The notes beneath the pieces were generated by a model. The model worked only from the letters and a program-made list of their open reading frames with translations. It searched no databases and was not told where the DNA came from. Below are positions 16,023 through 23,826 of a DNA stretch of 30,299 bases, piece by piece (the stretch's first letter is position 1; every line of letters begins with the position of its first letter). The stretch spans positions 1-30,299 of the forward strand of contig CBHYLN010000062.1 in assembly GCA_966128725.1 (NCBI GenBank), read 5' to 3'. Origin of the DNA: JAFDZV01 sp966128725. Lineage in GTDB: Bacteria; Bacteroidota; Ignavibacteria; OLB7. The translations under genes and the position numbers were made by a program.

Positions 16023-17490
16023 TGTAGTGGCGCCCGATATCGCCGCCGAGTCGCGGAAACAGCAGCCTCCCGAAAGCCAGGAGCTTGTGCGCACGGGGGG
16101 CGGTGCTGCCCAGGCGGCATCGTACGTGTTCCGCCCGTCCACCGTGGAAGGCATACGCGATGTGTTTGCCCTGGCGCGCCGCACGAGGCGCTCGGTTGCG
16201 TTCCGTGGCGCCGGCCGCAGCTACGGCGATGCGGCGCTGAACGCCGAGAACATCGTGCTGGATCTCACACGCTGCAATCGCATCCTGCAATGGAATCCGC
16301 GCACCGGTGTGATCACCGTTGAGCCGGGCGTGACCATCAAGCAGATCTGGGAGTACACGTTGCCGGATGGCTGGTGGCCCACGGTGGTGCCGGGCACGAT
16401 GTTCCCAACCATCGGCGGTTGCGCGGCGATGAACGTGCACGGTAAGAACAATCTGCGGGTGGGGCCAATCGGCGAGCAGATCGAGGAGTTCGAGATCATG
16501 CTGCCAGACGGTGAAATCCGCCGGTGCTCGCGCGTGGAAAACGCCGACCTGTTCCTTGCCGCGATTGGCGGCTTCGGCATGTTGGGATGTTTTACCAGCA
16601 TCACCATGCGGCTGAAACGTGTGTACTCCGGGTTGCTGGAAGTGCGGGCGCTGCACGCCGCGTCGCTGGCGGCGATGATCGAGATCTTTGAGCAACGCGC
16701 CGCCGTGAACGACTACACGGTCGGCTGGATTGATGCATTTGCCGGCGGGGCCGCTGCCGGGCGTGGTGTGGTACATGTGGCCAACTACCTGCCGGAGGGG
16801 GCCGATCCCAACGCCCATCGTACGCTGCGCGTGGAGTACCAGCAATTGCCCTCCAGCATTCTGGGGCTTTTCCCCAAGGCCAGCCTGTGGCGTCTGATGC
16901 GGCCGTTCATGACCAATCCCGGTGTCCGGCTGGTGAACGCGGCGAAGTACCGTTCGGCGGTGTTTGCCGGCGACGACAAGCCGTTCCTGCAATCGCATGC
17001 CGCGTTTGCGTTCCTGCTGGATTACGTGCCCGATTGGAAGCGGGCATACGGTCGCGGTGGGCTTATTCAGTATCAGAGTTTTGTGCCTCGCGAACGCGCG
17101 CACGAGGCGTTCACCCGGCAGTTGCACTGTGCCCGCACGGCCGGCCTGCCGCCGTATCTTGCGGTATTCAAACGCCACCGGCCCGACCCGTTTCTGATGA
17201 CCCATGCGGTGGACGGATATTCGCTGGCGCTGGATTTCAAGGTTACCCGGGTCAACCGTGATGCGTTGTGGCGGCTGGCGAAAACGATGGATGATATCGT
17301 GCTGGATGCGGGCGGCCGTTTCTACTTCGCGAAGGATAGCACGCTTACCGCGCAGGCCGTGCGGCGCTCGCTGGGGGCCGAGGCTACCGAACGTTTCGCC
17401 GAGCTGAAGGCCCGGTGCGATCCCGACGGCATTCTGGAAACCGATCTGTACCGGCGCCTGTTCGATCCGGCCGCCGGAACATTGCCATGA
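16015..17490 (+). CDS. dprE1: DprE1-like FAD-dependent oxidase (decaprenylphospho-ribose 2'-oxidase type)
   Basis: This 491-aa flavoprotein belongs to the VAO/aldonolactone oxidase superfamily. The FAD domain shows FRGAGRSYGDAALNAEN (Ser69-Tyr70-Gly71-Asp72), VEPGVTIKQIWEYTLPDGWW, and GGCAAMNVHGKNN with His142 in the HGKN motif. Next come GGFGMLGCFTSITM and YTVGWIDAF. The C-terminal part has LIQYQSFVPRERAHEAF, LAVFKRHRPD, DGYSLALDF and GGRFYFAKDST (Lys440). These match the DprE1 order of motifs. DprE1 oxidises the 2'-OH of polyprenyl-phospho-ribose as the first step of epimerisation to arabinose, on the periplasmic face or membrane in mycobacteria. The Cys that benzothiazinones attack in mycobacterial DprE1 aligns with Ala405 here. 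It overlaps the SDR gene by 8 bp. D-arabinono-lactone oxidase is a less likely alternative. Confidence 0.8.
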   Translation: MSDVVAPDIAAESRKQQPPESQELVRTGGGAAQAASYVFRPSTVEGIRDVFALARRTRRSVAFRGAGRSYGDAALNAENIVLDLTRCNRILQWNPRTGVITVEPGVTIKQIWEYTLPDGWWPTVVPGTMFPTIGGCAAMNVHGKNNLRVGPIGEQIEEFEIMLPDGEIRRCSRVENADLFLAAIGGFGMLGCFTSITMRLKRVYSGLLEVRALHAASLAAMIEIFEQRAAVNDYTVGWIDAFAGGAAAGRGVVHVANYLPEGADPNAHRTLRVEYQQLPSSILGLFPKASLWRLMRPFMTNPGVRLVNAAKYRSAVFAGDDKPFLQSHAAFAFLLDYVPDWKRAYGRGGLIQYQSFVPRERAHEAFTRQLHCARTAGLPPYLAVFKRHRPDPFLMTHAVDGYSLALDFKVTRVNRDALWRLAKTMDDIVLDAGGRFYFAKDSTLTAQAVRRSLGAEATERFAELKARCDPDGILETDLYRRLFDPAAGTLP

Positions 17491-17507
17491 CACGCCAAGG
17501 AAGCAAT

Positions 17508-18086
17508 ATGCGCAAGGTTCTGCTCACGATTGTGTTGATCGGCCTGGCAGCGATTGCCGGGGTGTTGATCATGTACGGTGGGTGGATGTTCCTGAGCACC
17601 GGGGGGGCGCTTTCGCCGGCGATCACGGCCCGCCTTCGTGATGAAGGGCGAGCGGCCGTTGCCACCCGCGATGTGCCCGTAAGCGCCGTGCTGCTGTATG
17701 GCGACAGCGTGATCGGCGCCGGGCACAACACCGTGCGCGCCCACGGCAATGCAGGCGGTCACGCCGAAATCAATGCCATCTCCGATGCGATCGCGCACAT
17801 GGGGCTGGACACATTCATGCATCTGCCCAAGGATTCGCTTCGGATGGTGACCACGTTCGAGCCATGCCTTATGTGTCGTGGGGCCATTCTGGAGTATGGC
17901 ATCAAACATGTGGAGTTCCTGAAAGGGAAGTCCGTATGGTTCTGGTTGCGCGAGGACCTGCGCACCCTGCGATATCAGTGGGCGCGGCGAAACCGTGCCG
18001 GCGAGTCGTTGCAGGATTCCCTGTTTGAACAATACTGGAAGGCCTATCCAGCCGAGGCACCCGCCAACACAGGTGAGAAACAATGA
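17508..18086 (+). CDS. Membrane-anchored cytidine/tRNA-adenosine deaminase-fold protein
   Basis: This 192-aa protein has an N-terminal transmembrane helix (VLLTIVLIGLAAIAGVLIMYG) followed by a zinc deaminase domain. His85-Ala-Glu87 in GGHAEINAI provides one zinc ligand and the proton shuttle. Pro-Cys120-Leu-Met-Cys123 in EPCLMCRGAI supplies the other two ligands. The pattern is that of guanine/tRNA-A34/CMP deaminases; the base or nucleoside substrate is unknown. I choose ATG 17508 because AAGGA lies 7 bases before it. An ATG at 17487 overlaps the previous stop (ATGA) and adds MTRQGSN. It is the third gene of the SDR/DprE1-like operon. A deaminase tethered to the membrane is unusual for this family; whether the domain faces in or out is not clear from the sequence. 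Confidence 0.78.
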   Translation: MRKVLLTIVLIGLAAIAGVLIMYGGWMFLSTGGALSPAITARLRDEGRAAVATRDVPVSAVLLYGDSVIGAGHNTVRAHGNAGGHAEINAISDAIAHMGLDTFMHLPKDSLRMVTTFEPCLMCRGAILEYGIKHVEFLKGKSVWFWLREDLRTLRYQWARRNRAGESLQDSLFEQYWKAYPAEAPANTGEKQ

Positions 18087-18556
18087 ACACACAGCGCATG
18101 CTTCCGCTGATACTGGCATGTATTGCCGTTGCCGCGCTCTGGGCCGGTTGCGCCGATCCCTGCGCCGACGTTGTCTGCGGTCCGGCACCGATCCCCTTGC
18201 AAGTAACGGTGTACGATACGGTGACCGTCGACACGCAGCTTGTTGTGGTGCGCGGCGTGCCGCTCGACACCGTGCGCGTTGACACCCAGTTGGTGGTGAC
18301 ACGCCCCACAGTGGATGCGCTGGTGACGCTGCGGAACGCGGCGGACACCACGGCGTTCGATACACTGGATGTTGCCGGCGATCGGTTCCAGCGGCTGGAT
18401 CTGGCCGGCCTCCCGAGCGTGCCCTTCATGATTCGTGTGGAGCGTGGAGCACGGCAAACCACGCAGTACGATGTTGCCGTGAAAACCGTGGAAGGATGTT
18501 GCGGGTATTCGGTGGCTGGCTACTACAAACTCACGTTGCCGCGTATTCCGCGCTAA
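18083..18556 (+). CDS. Small lipoprotein of unknown function
   Basis: This 157-aa protein has a signal peptide and lipobox LWAGC (Cys23), followed by a Cys-containing segment CADPCADVVCG. Residues ~40-75 contain two copies of a D-T-V-x-V-D-T-Q-L-V-V motif. The rest is beta-rich (FDTLDVAGDRFQRLDLAGL). I recognise no family. Its ATG overlaps the deaminase stop (ATGA at 18083-18086), so it is the fourth gene of the operon, and a link to envelope sugar chemistry is only contextual. It is followed by hairpins at 18585-18617 and 18650-18691. Confidence 0.7.
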   Translation: MNTQRMLPLILACIAVAALWAGCADPCADVVCGPAPIPLQVTVYDTVTVDTQLVVVRGVPLDTVRVDTQLVVTRPTVDALVTLRNAADTTAFDTLDVAGDRFQRLDLAGLPSVPFMIRVERGARQTTQYDVAVKTVEGCCGYSVAGYYKLTLPRIPR

Positions 18557-18584
18557 CCGCGATGTTGTCCACCAGGACATGCAC

Positions 18585-18617
18585 GTTGTTCAACAGTCGG
18601 TAAGACTGTTCCACAAC
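18585..18617. terminator. Hairpin after the DprE-like operon
   Basis: AACAGTC (18592-18598) pairs with GACTGTT (18604-18610) around a GGTAA loop. Outer GTTGT/ACAAC (18585-18589/18613-18617) extends it with a 2x2 internal loop, 12 bp in total. It starts 28 bp after the lipoprotein stop. It has no T-tract. Confidence 0.45.
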
Positions 18618-18649
18618 AGTCCGCAACAGGCGCATGCCCCCGGAACGGA

Positions 18650-18691
18650 AACGGCCACGGATGCCCTGATGAAGGTGCGCCCGTGGCCGTT
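18650..18691. terminator. Second hairpin in the convergent spacer
   Basis: AACGGCCACGG (18650-18660) is perfectly complementary to 18681-18691, 11 bp with a 20-nt loop. It lies between the plus-strand operon end (18556) and the minus-strand DUF547 stop (18777). On the minus strand the stem is followed by TCCGTTCC. A bidirectional terminator is likely. Confidence 0.5.
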
Positions 18692-18776
18692 ATCATGTTG
18701 CCGTGTGCCGCGTGGGTGGTGCGCTGCGCGCCAGGCCCCGGTCGGTCACAATTCCGGAACGCGTGTCCGGTGCGGC

Positions 18777-19529
18777 TTACTTGCTGTTCAACGTCCAGTC
18801 GTATTCCAGATAGCCGATCTTCACGTTTCCGGCCAGCGCGGTTTTCATTTCGGCCGTGCCGTACTTCTTCAGGAATTCCTTCAGGCCGCTGTCGCCACCG
18901 AAATCCGCCTTGTACCAGTCGAAGATCTTCGAGAGCATGATCGTGCCGGTCCGCGAATCGTAGCGATTGTATCGCGATGCCAGATACGCCGTGGCGTTGC
19001 GGGCAAGCTGCGCGCGGACATCCTTGCCCGTGTAAACCTTTGCCAGCAGCGGCGGGCAGTTCAGCGCCGCGCACACCAGCCCGAAATGGATCAACGGCTC
19101 CTTGAACTTGGCGCGCACCATGTTGTTCTCGATGTCGTTCAGCGTGAGCTGCTTGCCGGCCACCTTGAACTTCCGTGCATCGAAGAAGCCCTTCACATCA
19201 ACCGGCTTGCGCATGCCGGGGTTATCCAGCACGTTCTTGATCACACATGCGTTGTAGGCGTTGATCCAGAACGCGAGCTGATCGTTGGCCGGCATCGCGG
19301 CGATCTGGGCATTCTCCAGCGACGCGAGATACGCGGTGAAGTCCGCATTGTTCTTGAATCGTGCGTAGTCCACGCGGCCGTTGGCCACCGCCGTTGCCAG
19401 CAGGGCGCCGAACTTTGCGTGGTCGAACCCGGGCGTAACGTCCCGGCGTGCCTGAAGCGCGGTGGCGCCGAAACCGAGCACAAGCGCCGCCAGAATCACG
19501 GCGCTGAAAGGTATGCGTGTTGTTCGCAT
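18777..19529 (-). CDS. DUF547 domain exported protein
   Basis: This 250-aa protein starts at 19529 with a signal peptide (MRTTRIPFSAVILAALVLGF, cleaved near ALQA). An ATG at 19553 is in frame and would add eight residues. The DUF547 pattern is clear: FAYLxxLxNA-like start, QLAFWINAYNACVIKNVL (~85-100), LNDIENNMVR (~135), and HFGLVCAALNCPPL (~150-163) with the two Cys typical of the family. The C-terminal LSKIFDWYKADFGG and LEYDWTLN close the domain. DUF547 proteins are exported in many bacteria with no established reaction. It lies 122 bp after tag on the same strand and may be transcribed with it, though no functional link is obvious. Confidence 0.88.
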   Translation of the reverse strand: MRTTRIPFSAVILAALVLGFGATALQARRDVTPGFDHAKFGALLATAVANGRVDYARFKNNADFTAYLASLENAQIAAMPANDQLAFWINAYNACVIKNVLDNPGMRKPVDVKGFFDARKFKVAGKQLTLNDIENNMVRAKFKEPLIHFGLVCAALNCPPLLAKVYTGKDVRAQLARNATAYLASRYNRYDSRTGTIMLSKIFDWYKADFGGDSGLKEFLKKYGTAEMKTALAGNVKIGYLEYDWTLNSK

Positions 19530-19651
19530 CGGTTGAGTCCTTGTAATAAGCATGTTCCGATCCAGTCGGATACGAGTTCGGAGTTTGTTTGCGATTGCGT
19601 TCGCCGCTGGCGTAATCGGCCGCATTGCCGGTGCCATGGCCGCGTTTGCGA

Positions 19652-20203
19652 TCACGGCACGCTCATCCACGCAGGCGATGTGCCGGCCGCCAGGTCGAAG
19701 ATAGGGCAGTCGGCATCGTGTGCGCCCGGCAGATAGCCGGTGCTCACCAGAAACTCGCGGACAATTTCGCCGCCGGTGAACACGAATGTGCGCTTGAACA
19801 GCTTCTTCCATTCATCCAGCGATCGCGGATGATGATGGTGCAGCCAGCCAGCGAATGACCCATGACTGCCGCGCAACGTAACGATGCGCCTCGCGTTTTC
19901 GATAACGGCGTTAACCTTCAGGCGGTTGCGCACAATGCCGGGGTTGGCCAGAAGGCGCGCCCGGTCGGCATCGGTGTAGCCCGCCACACGATCCACATCG
20001 AAGCCCTCGAACGCGGCATCGAACCCGCTGCGTTTGTTGAGGATAATGGTCCACGACAGGCCCGCCTGATTGATCTCCAGAGCCAGCCTGGCCAGCAGGG
20101 CATTGTCGTCGTTGATCCGGAACCCGTACTCCGAATCGTGGTACTGGCGGTGCGGATTGCCGGGGTCGGCGTTCCGTACCGCGGCGCAGTAGCTGGCGGA
20201 CAT
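19652..20203 (-). CDS. tag: DNA-3-methyladenine glycosylase I
   Basis: This 183-aa helix-hairpin-helix superfamily glycosylase removes 3-methyladenine from alkylated DNA in the cytosol. The zinc-snap ligands of the family can be traced: Cys6, His22 (YHDSEYG) and the C-terminal His-x-x-x-Cys of GAHDADCPIF, matching E. coli Cys4, His17, His175 and Cys179. EINQAGLSWTIILNKR carries the conserved Glu and Trp of the base pocket. The N-terminus is unusual: the family's C-x-W-C opening is YCAAVRNADPGN here. Start 20203 has a good ribosome site (AAGGAAG, 7-base spacing); longer forms to 20332 add unconserved residues and would overlap the divergent ribH region. This is the second alkylation-repair glycosylase in the window (see 6424-7533). 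Confidence 0.92.
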   Translation of the reverse strand: MSASYCAAVRNADPGNPHRQYHDSEYGFRINDDNALLARLALEINQAGLSWTIILNKRSGFDAAFEGFDVDRVAGYTDADRARLLANPGIVRNRLKVNAVIENARRIVTLRGSHGSFAGWLHHHHPRSLDEWKKLFKRTFVFTGGEIVREFLVSTGYLPGAHDADCPIFDLAAGTSPAWMSVP

Positions 20204-20344
20204 CGTCGCTCTTCCTTCGATTTTTCTTAGCTTCCAGGCCTGTGCCACGTCCGTGGCGGAGCCTTTCAGGGCATGGGCGTGGGGTACATCGATTGGCATT
20301 GGTAGGCCAAGGCCACCATTGGTTTGATGCAAAACAACGTTGAC

Positions 20345-20812
20345 ATGGCCGAATACATCGAGGGCTCGTTAAACGCAGCAGGCCACCGCTACGCGATTGT
20401 CGTAAGCCGGTGGAACGAATTTATCACCAAACGACTGCTTGAAGGCGCATTGGAGTGCATCCGCATGCACGGCGGCGACGAAGCGGCCGTGCGCGTTGTA
20501 TACTGCCCGGGCGCCTACGAGCTGCCGCTGGTGGTGCAACGCCTTGCCGGCGCCGGTGCGTACGACGCGGTGATCGCGCTTGGCGCGGTGATTCGCGGGG
20601 CCACGCCGCACTTCGAGCAGGTTGCCGGGGGTGTAAGCTCCGGCATTGCGTCGGTTATGCTGGCTACCGGCATGCCCTGCACGTTCGGCGTGCTTACGGT
20701 GGATACCATCGAGCAGGCGATCGAGCGGGCAGGCACAAAGGCCGGCAACAAAGGGTGGGAGGCCGCCCAGGCCGCGATCGAAATGGTGAACGTGCTTCGC
20801 CAGCTTCCGTAG
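20345..20812 (+). CDS. ribH: 6,7-dimethyl-8-ribityllumazine synthase
   Basis: This 155-aa protein is the lumazine synthase of riboflavin biosynthesis; it condenses 5-amino-6-ribitylaminouracil with 3,4-dihydroxy-2-butanone 4-phosphate in an icosahedral or pentameric assembly. Motifs are VVSRWNEFITKRLLEGA, CPGAYELPLVVQ, LGAVIRGATPHFEQV (with the catalytic His) and FGVLTVDTIEQAIERAG followed by TKAGNKGWEAA. ATG 20345 gives the normal family length and aligns with MNIIEGN-type starts; an ATG at 20327 is possible but the extra residues are unconserved. It stands alone, divergent from tag. I see no FMN riboswitch in the short upstream spacer. A clear terminator follows. Confidence 0.96.
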   Translation: MAEYIEGSLNAAGHRYAIVVSRWNEFITKRLLEGALECIRMHGGDEAAVRVVYCPGAYELPLVVQRLAGAGAYDAVIALGAVIRGATPHFEQVAGGVSSGIASVMLATGMPCTFGVLTVDTIEQAIERAGTKAGNKGWEAAQAAIEMVNVLRQLP

Positions 20813-20813
20813 C

Positions 20814-20836
20814 AAGGCACCGGCAACCGGTGTTTT
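20814..20836 (+). terminator. Rho-independent terminator of ribH
   Basis: CACCGG-caa-CCGGTG (20818-20832) is followed directly by TTTT. AAGG before the stem pairs with TTTT (two G-U), extending it to 10 bp. It begins 2 bp after the ribH stop. Confidence 0.8.
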
Positions 20837-20999
20837 CCATGAGGACGGATTCCGCCGTCGGGCACAACGTTCTGCCTTGCGGCGGGCGTTTCCAGGCGTT
20901 TGATTTGGCGCGGATGTCCCGCAAACCTTGCCCAATTGCCGACCCCGGCGCGCTCGCCCGCACATGCCGGGGAACCGCATAACCAGTTTTCCATAGAGC

Positions 21000-23321
21000 A
21001 TGACCATCCGACGCCTGTTCGCGCCGATCCCGGTTTCCCTGATCCTGTTGGTCGTTTCGTCGCATCTGCTGCTGGCACAGCCGGAATACCGATGGACAGT
21101 GTACAGTGCACTGAATTCCACTCAGGCTGTGGCGTTCGATTCGGCCGGCACGTTGTGGGCCGCCACAACCGGCGGCGTTGTCGGGTATTCCCTGGCCGAT
21201 AACACCACTCGGATATTCCATACCCGCGACGAGTTGTTCCCCGAAAAGCAGGGGCTGCTTTCGCTGAACTCCACCGCCATCGCAATCGATCCCGCAACCG
21301 GCGACATGTACGTTGGCAGCGACGCCGGCCTGGTCAGCATCCGCCGGCAAAGCGGCCAGTGGGGGTATTCGGCGGAGATCGCATCGATGACCGAGCGTCC
21401 CAGCCGGCTGATTACCGGATTCGGTTTCAATCAGGGTCGCGTGTATTTCCTTACCGCGTTCGGCGTTGGCGTATACCGTTCGTCGGACAGCAGCTTCATC
21501 GAGTCCTATCTCCGGTTTGGATCGATCCCACAGAACACGCCTGTACGTTCGATCGCCTTCTGGCGCGGACGGGTGTGGGTGGGAACCGATAACGGCATTG
21601 CTTCGGCCGATATGGGCGGCGCCAATCTTGCCGCGCCCGATGCCTGGACCGTGCATCCCGCGGCGCTCGGCCGATCCATCCTTTCCTTTGCCGAGCTTGG
21701 CGACTCGATGGTCGTGGGCACGGATTCCGGCGCGTATACCGTGTTGGCTGATGGTACCGGCGCCATCCGGACCGATATCCCGGCTGTGCGGGTTGTTGTG
21801 GCGCGGGCCGGCGGCAGCGTGGTTGCGGCCTCCGAAGTCGCGGCATACGCGTACAACGGCGGCGTGTTCTCGCAGGCTACCGGGGTTGGAGGTATCGTGC
21901 GCTCGGTGGCGATTGCGCCCAATGGCTCGGTCGGGTTTGGAACGCGCGATCTGGGCGTTGGTCTGTGGCGGAACGGAACGCTGGCGATGCTGCGCCCGAA
22001 CGCCCCGGCCGGGAATTACTTCGCCGATCTGGCGCTGGCGACCGATGGCACCGTGTGGACGGCGAATTCCTTCCCGAGCGTTGTTGATGCCGGGTTCTCC
22101 TCGCTTGAAGGGGAGGAGTGGACCGCGTACGACAAGCTTTCGTTGAAATCGGGCGGCGCCAACAGCGTATGGCATGTGGGAAGCGCGCCGGACGGCAAGG
22201 TGTTCGCCGGCACGTTCGGTTATGGCGCGATGGAGCTTCAGGCGGATGGGGATTCGGCTGCCACACAGGTGATCAACGAGAAGAACTCGCCGATCACCGG
22301 CATCTTCAACTCGCCGTCGTTCGTGGTGGTGGCCAAAGCGGTCACCGATTTCAGCGGCCGGACCTGGTTCCTGAACTACGACCCAACGCAGGGCCTTGGC
22401 CCGCTGCTTGTTGTGCGGCTGCTGCCCGGCGAAACCGCGCCCGACGGCACCAACTATCGCGAGTTTGTTTCGCCGTACAACTTCGCTCGTGTGTTCCGGT
22501 GGATCGCGATCGACGACAACGGCACCAAGTGGCTGGGGGCGGATGCGCACAGCTCGTCGTTCGGTTCGTTCGCGGGGCTGATGTACCTGAACGACGGCGG
22601 CACGCCCACCAATCTTACCGACGATCGCTGGGGCCTGCTTACCACGGCCGATGGGTTGATCAGCAATCAGCAGTCGGCGCTGTTGGTGGACAAGCTGGGC
22701 GAGGTGTGGATGGGGGCGTCGAAGGGATTGTCGGTGCTGGTTAATCCGGTGTCGGTGGTCAACAACGATTCGCGGCCGATCATCCGTACGATTCGCGCCC
22801 TGAGCGACATCTACGTACATGCCTTGGCTGTTGACGCATTGAACCGAAAGTGGGTGGGCACCGATCAGGGCCTGTTCCTGCTGTCGGCCGAAGGCGATAC
22901 CGTGATCGCCAAGTTCACGGCCGAGAATTCCCCCCTTGTGAATAACCAGATTCGCTCGATTTTGTCGGTGGAAGCCACCGGAGATATTTATATTGGCACC
23001 TCGAACGGCATGAACAAGGTGCGCACCATAGCCGAGGCCCCGAAGGGGGACGCGGTATTGGCGGTGTCGCCACATCCGTTTCTGATCCCTTCCGACGACT
23101 ATCTCCGTATCAAAGGGTTGCCGGCCGACGCAATCGTCAAGATCTTCACAGCCGGCGGAACGCTGATTCGTGAGTTCCCCTCCCCGGGTGGAGCTGTTGC
23201 ATTGTGGGATGGGCTGGACAACAACGGTAACCTCGTTCCCTCGGGGGTGTACCTGATTGCCGCCTCCGCACGTAATGGCGATAACGCAACGGTAGGTAAA
23301 GTTGCAGTGATTCGGCAATAG
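21000..23321 (+). CDS. PorZ-like double beta-propeller protein with T9SS-type C-terminal domain
   Basis: This 773-aa protein has a signal peptide (LILLVVSSHLLLAQ). The body is built of two-component-regulator-propeller-type repeats: LWAATTGGVVGYSL, MYVGSDAGLVSI, VWVGTDNGIASAD, WLGADAHSS, VWMGASKGLSVLVN, WVGTDQGLFLLS, IYIGTSNGMNKVR. The C-terminal ~90 residues (SPHPFLIPSDDYLRIKGLP, then LWDGLDNNGNLVPSGVYLI) are a FlgD-like/T9SS tail. PorZ of Porphyromonas has the same plan (two propellers plus a C-terminal domain) and nearly the same length (about 776 aa). The opening WTVYSALNSTQAVAFDS and GGVVGYSLADNTTRIF also resemble it. PorZ acts at the outer surface in the T9SS sortase complex. A generic secreted propeller is the alternative. 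It is followed by DUF3276 after 39 bp. Confidence 0.72.
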   Translation: MTIRRLFAPIPVSLILLVVSSHLLLAQPEYRWTVYSALNSTQAVAFDSAGTLWAATTGGVVGYSLADNTTRIFHTRDELFPEKQGLLSLNSTAIAIDPATGDMYVGSDAGLVSIRRQSGQWGYSAEIASMTERPSRLITGFGFNQGRVYFLTAFGVGVYRSSDSSFIESYLRFGSIPQNTPVRSIAFWRGRVWVGTDNGIASADMGGANLAAPDAWTVHPAALGRSILSFAELGDSMVVGTDSGAYTVLADGTGAIRTDIPAVRVVVARAGGSVVAASEVAAYAYNGGVFSQATGVGGIVRSVAIAPNGSVGFGTRDLGVGLWRNGTLAMLRPNAPAGNYFADLALATDGTVWTANSFPSVVDAGFSSLEGEEWTAYDKLSLKSGGANSVWHVGSAPDGKVFAGTFGYGAMELQADGDSAATQVINEKNSPITGIFNSPSFVVVAKAVTDFSGRTWFLNYDPTQGLGPLLVVRLLPGETAPDGTNYREFVSPYNFARVFRWIAIDDNGTKWLGADAHSSSFGSFAGLMYLNDGGTPTNLTDDRWGLLTTADGLISNQQSALLVDKLGEVWMGASKGLSVLVNPVSVVNNDSRPIIRTIRALSDIYVHALAVDALNRKWVGTDQGLFLLSAEGDTVIAKFTAENSPLVNNQIRSILSVEATGDIYIGTSNGMNKVRTIAEAPKGDAVLAVSPHPFLIPSDDYLRIKGLPADAIVKIFTAGGTLIREFPSPGGAVALWDGLDNNGNLVPSGVYLIAASARNGDNATVGKVAVIRQ

Positions 23322-23360
23322 CCTGACCAATAGCATGTTTCACTTAACAAGGGACTGCAC

Positions 23361-23663
23361 GTGGAAAACAACCGTGATGAAGTATTCTCACGTCGCGTGA
23401 GAGCAGGGAAGAGGACTTATTACATCGACGTTCGCTCAACCCGCGCCGGCAATGATTACTACATGACGATTACCGAGAGCAAGCGCTCCGGCGAGTCCGA
23501 CCGCGAGAAGTTCAAGATATTCCTGTACAAGGAGGACTTCGAGAAGTTCCGCGAGGCATTCAACGAGGCTCTCACGTTCATCTACGCCGAGCTTACCAAG
23601 ATCAATGCGCTTCCGCGCTCGCGCGAGTACGAGGAACGCACCGACGAGCGAACCGACGACTGA
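23361..23663 (+). CDS. DUF3276 (PUR-alpha-like) nucleic-acid-binding protein
   Basis: This 100-aa protein begins at GTG 23361, with AAGGGA about 5 bases upstream; no in-frame ATG fits. The sequence EVFSRRVRAGKRTYYIDVRSTR through DYYMTITESKR and FKIFLYKEDFEKFREAFNEA follows the PUR repeat fold: four strands and a helix that bind single-stranded DNA or RNA. The tail is charged (REYEERTDERTDD). DUF3276 is characteristic of Bacteroidota and relatives, and supports the taxonomic placement. The function in this group is not established; a regulatory nucleic-acid-binding role is inferred from the fold. It may be co-transcribed with the PorZ-like gene 39 bp upstream. Confidence 0.9.
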   Translation: MENNRDEVFSRRVRAGKRTYYIDVRSTRAGNDYYMTITESKRSGESDREKFKIFLYKEDFEKFREAFNEALTFIYAELTKINALPRSREYEERTDERTDD

Positions 23664-23729
23664 ACGGCGGCGCGGTGTGGCCTGGCCCCGCCCGTGTTTC
23701 GGTCCCACGGCAGGACCCCCATCCCAAGC

Positions 23730-23764
23730 GAACTCCACATCCTCTTGCAGGGATCGTGGAGTTC
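23730..23764 (+). terminator. Hairpin after the DUF3276 gene
   Basis: GAACTCCAC (23730-23738) is perfectly complementary to 23756-23764. Inner ATCC/GGAT (23739-23742/23751-23754) adds 4 bp with one bulged C. It is followed by AGCATTTG, without a run of T. It may be a terminator or part of the leader of the next gene. Confidence 0.5.
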
Positions 23765-23826
23765 AGCATTTGTAAGCCTTCGGCTGTACAACGCGTAACA
23801 AAATTTCCCGTACAACCTCCGCGCAC

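Noticed and set aside
15997..17493. 498-codon frame antisense to the DprE1-like gene
   Set aside because: It is a shadow frame; all conserved flavoenzyme motifs lie on the plus strand.
20204..20344. FMN riboswitch upstream of ribH
   Set aside because: The spacer is short and lacks the conserved FMN aptamer segments; only small hairpins are present.
20694..23336. 880-codon open frame antisense to the PorZ-like gene
   Set aside because: It reads as Arg/His/Gly-rich shadow sequence without repeats or motifs, while the plus-strand frame has a signal peptide, propeller repeats and a C-terminal domain.
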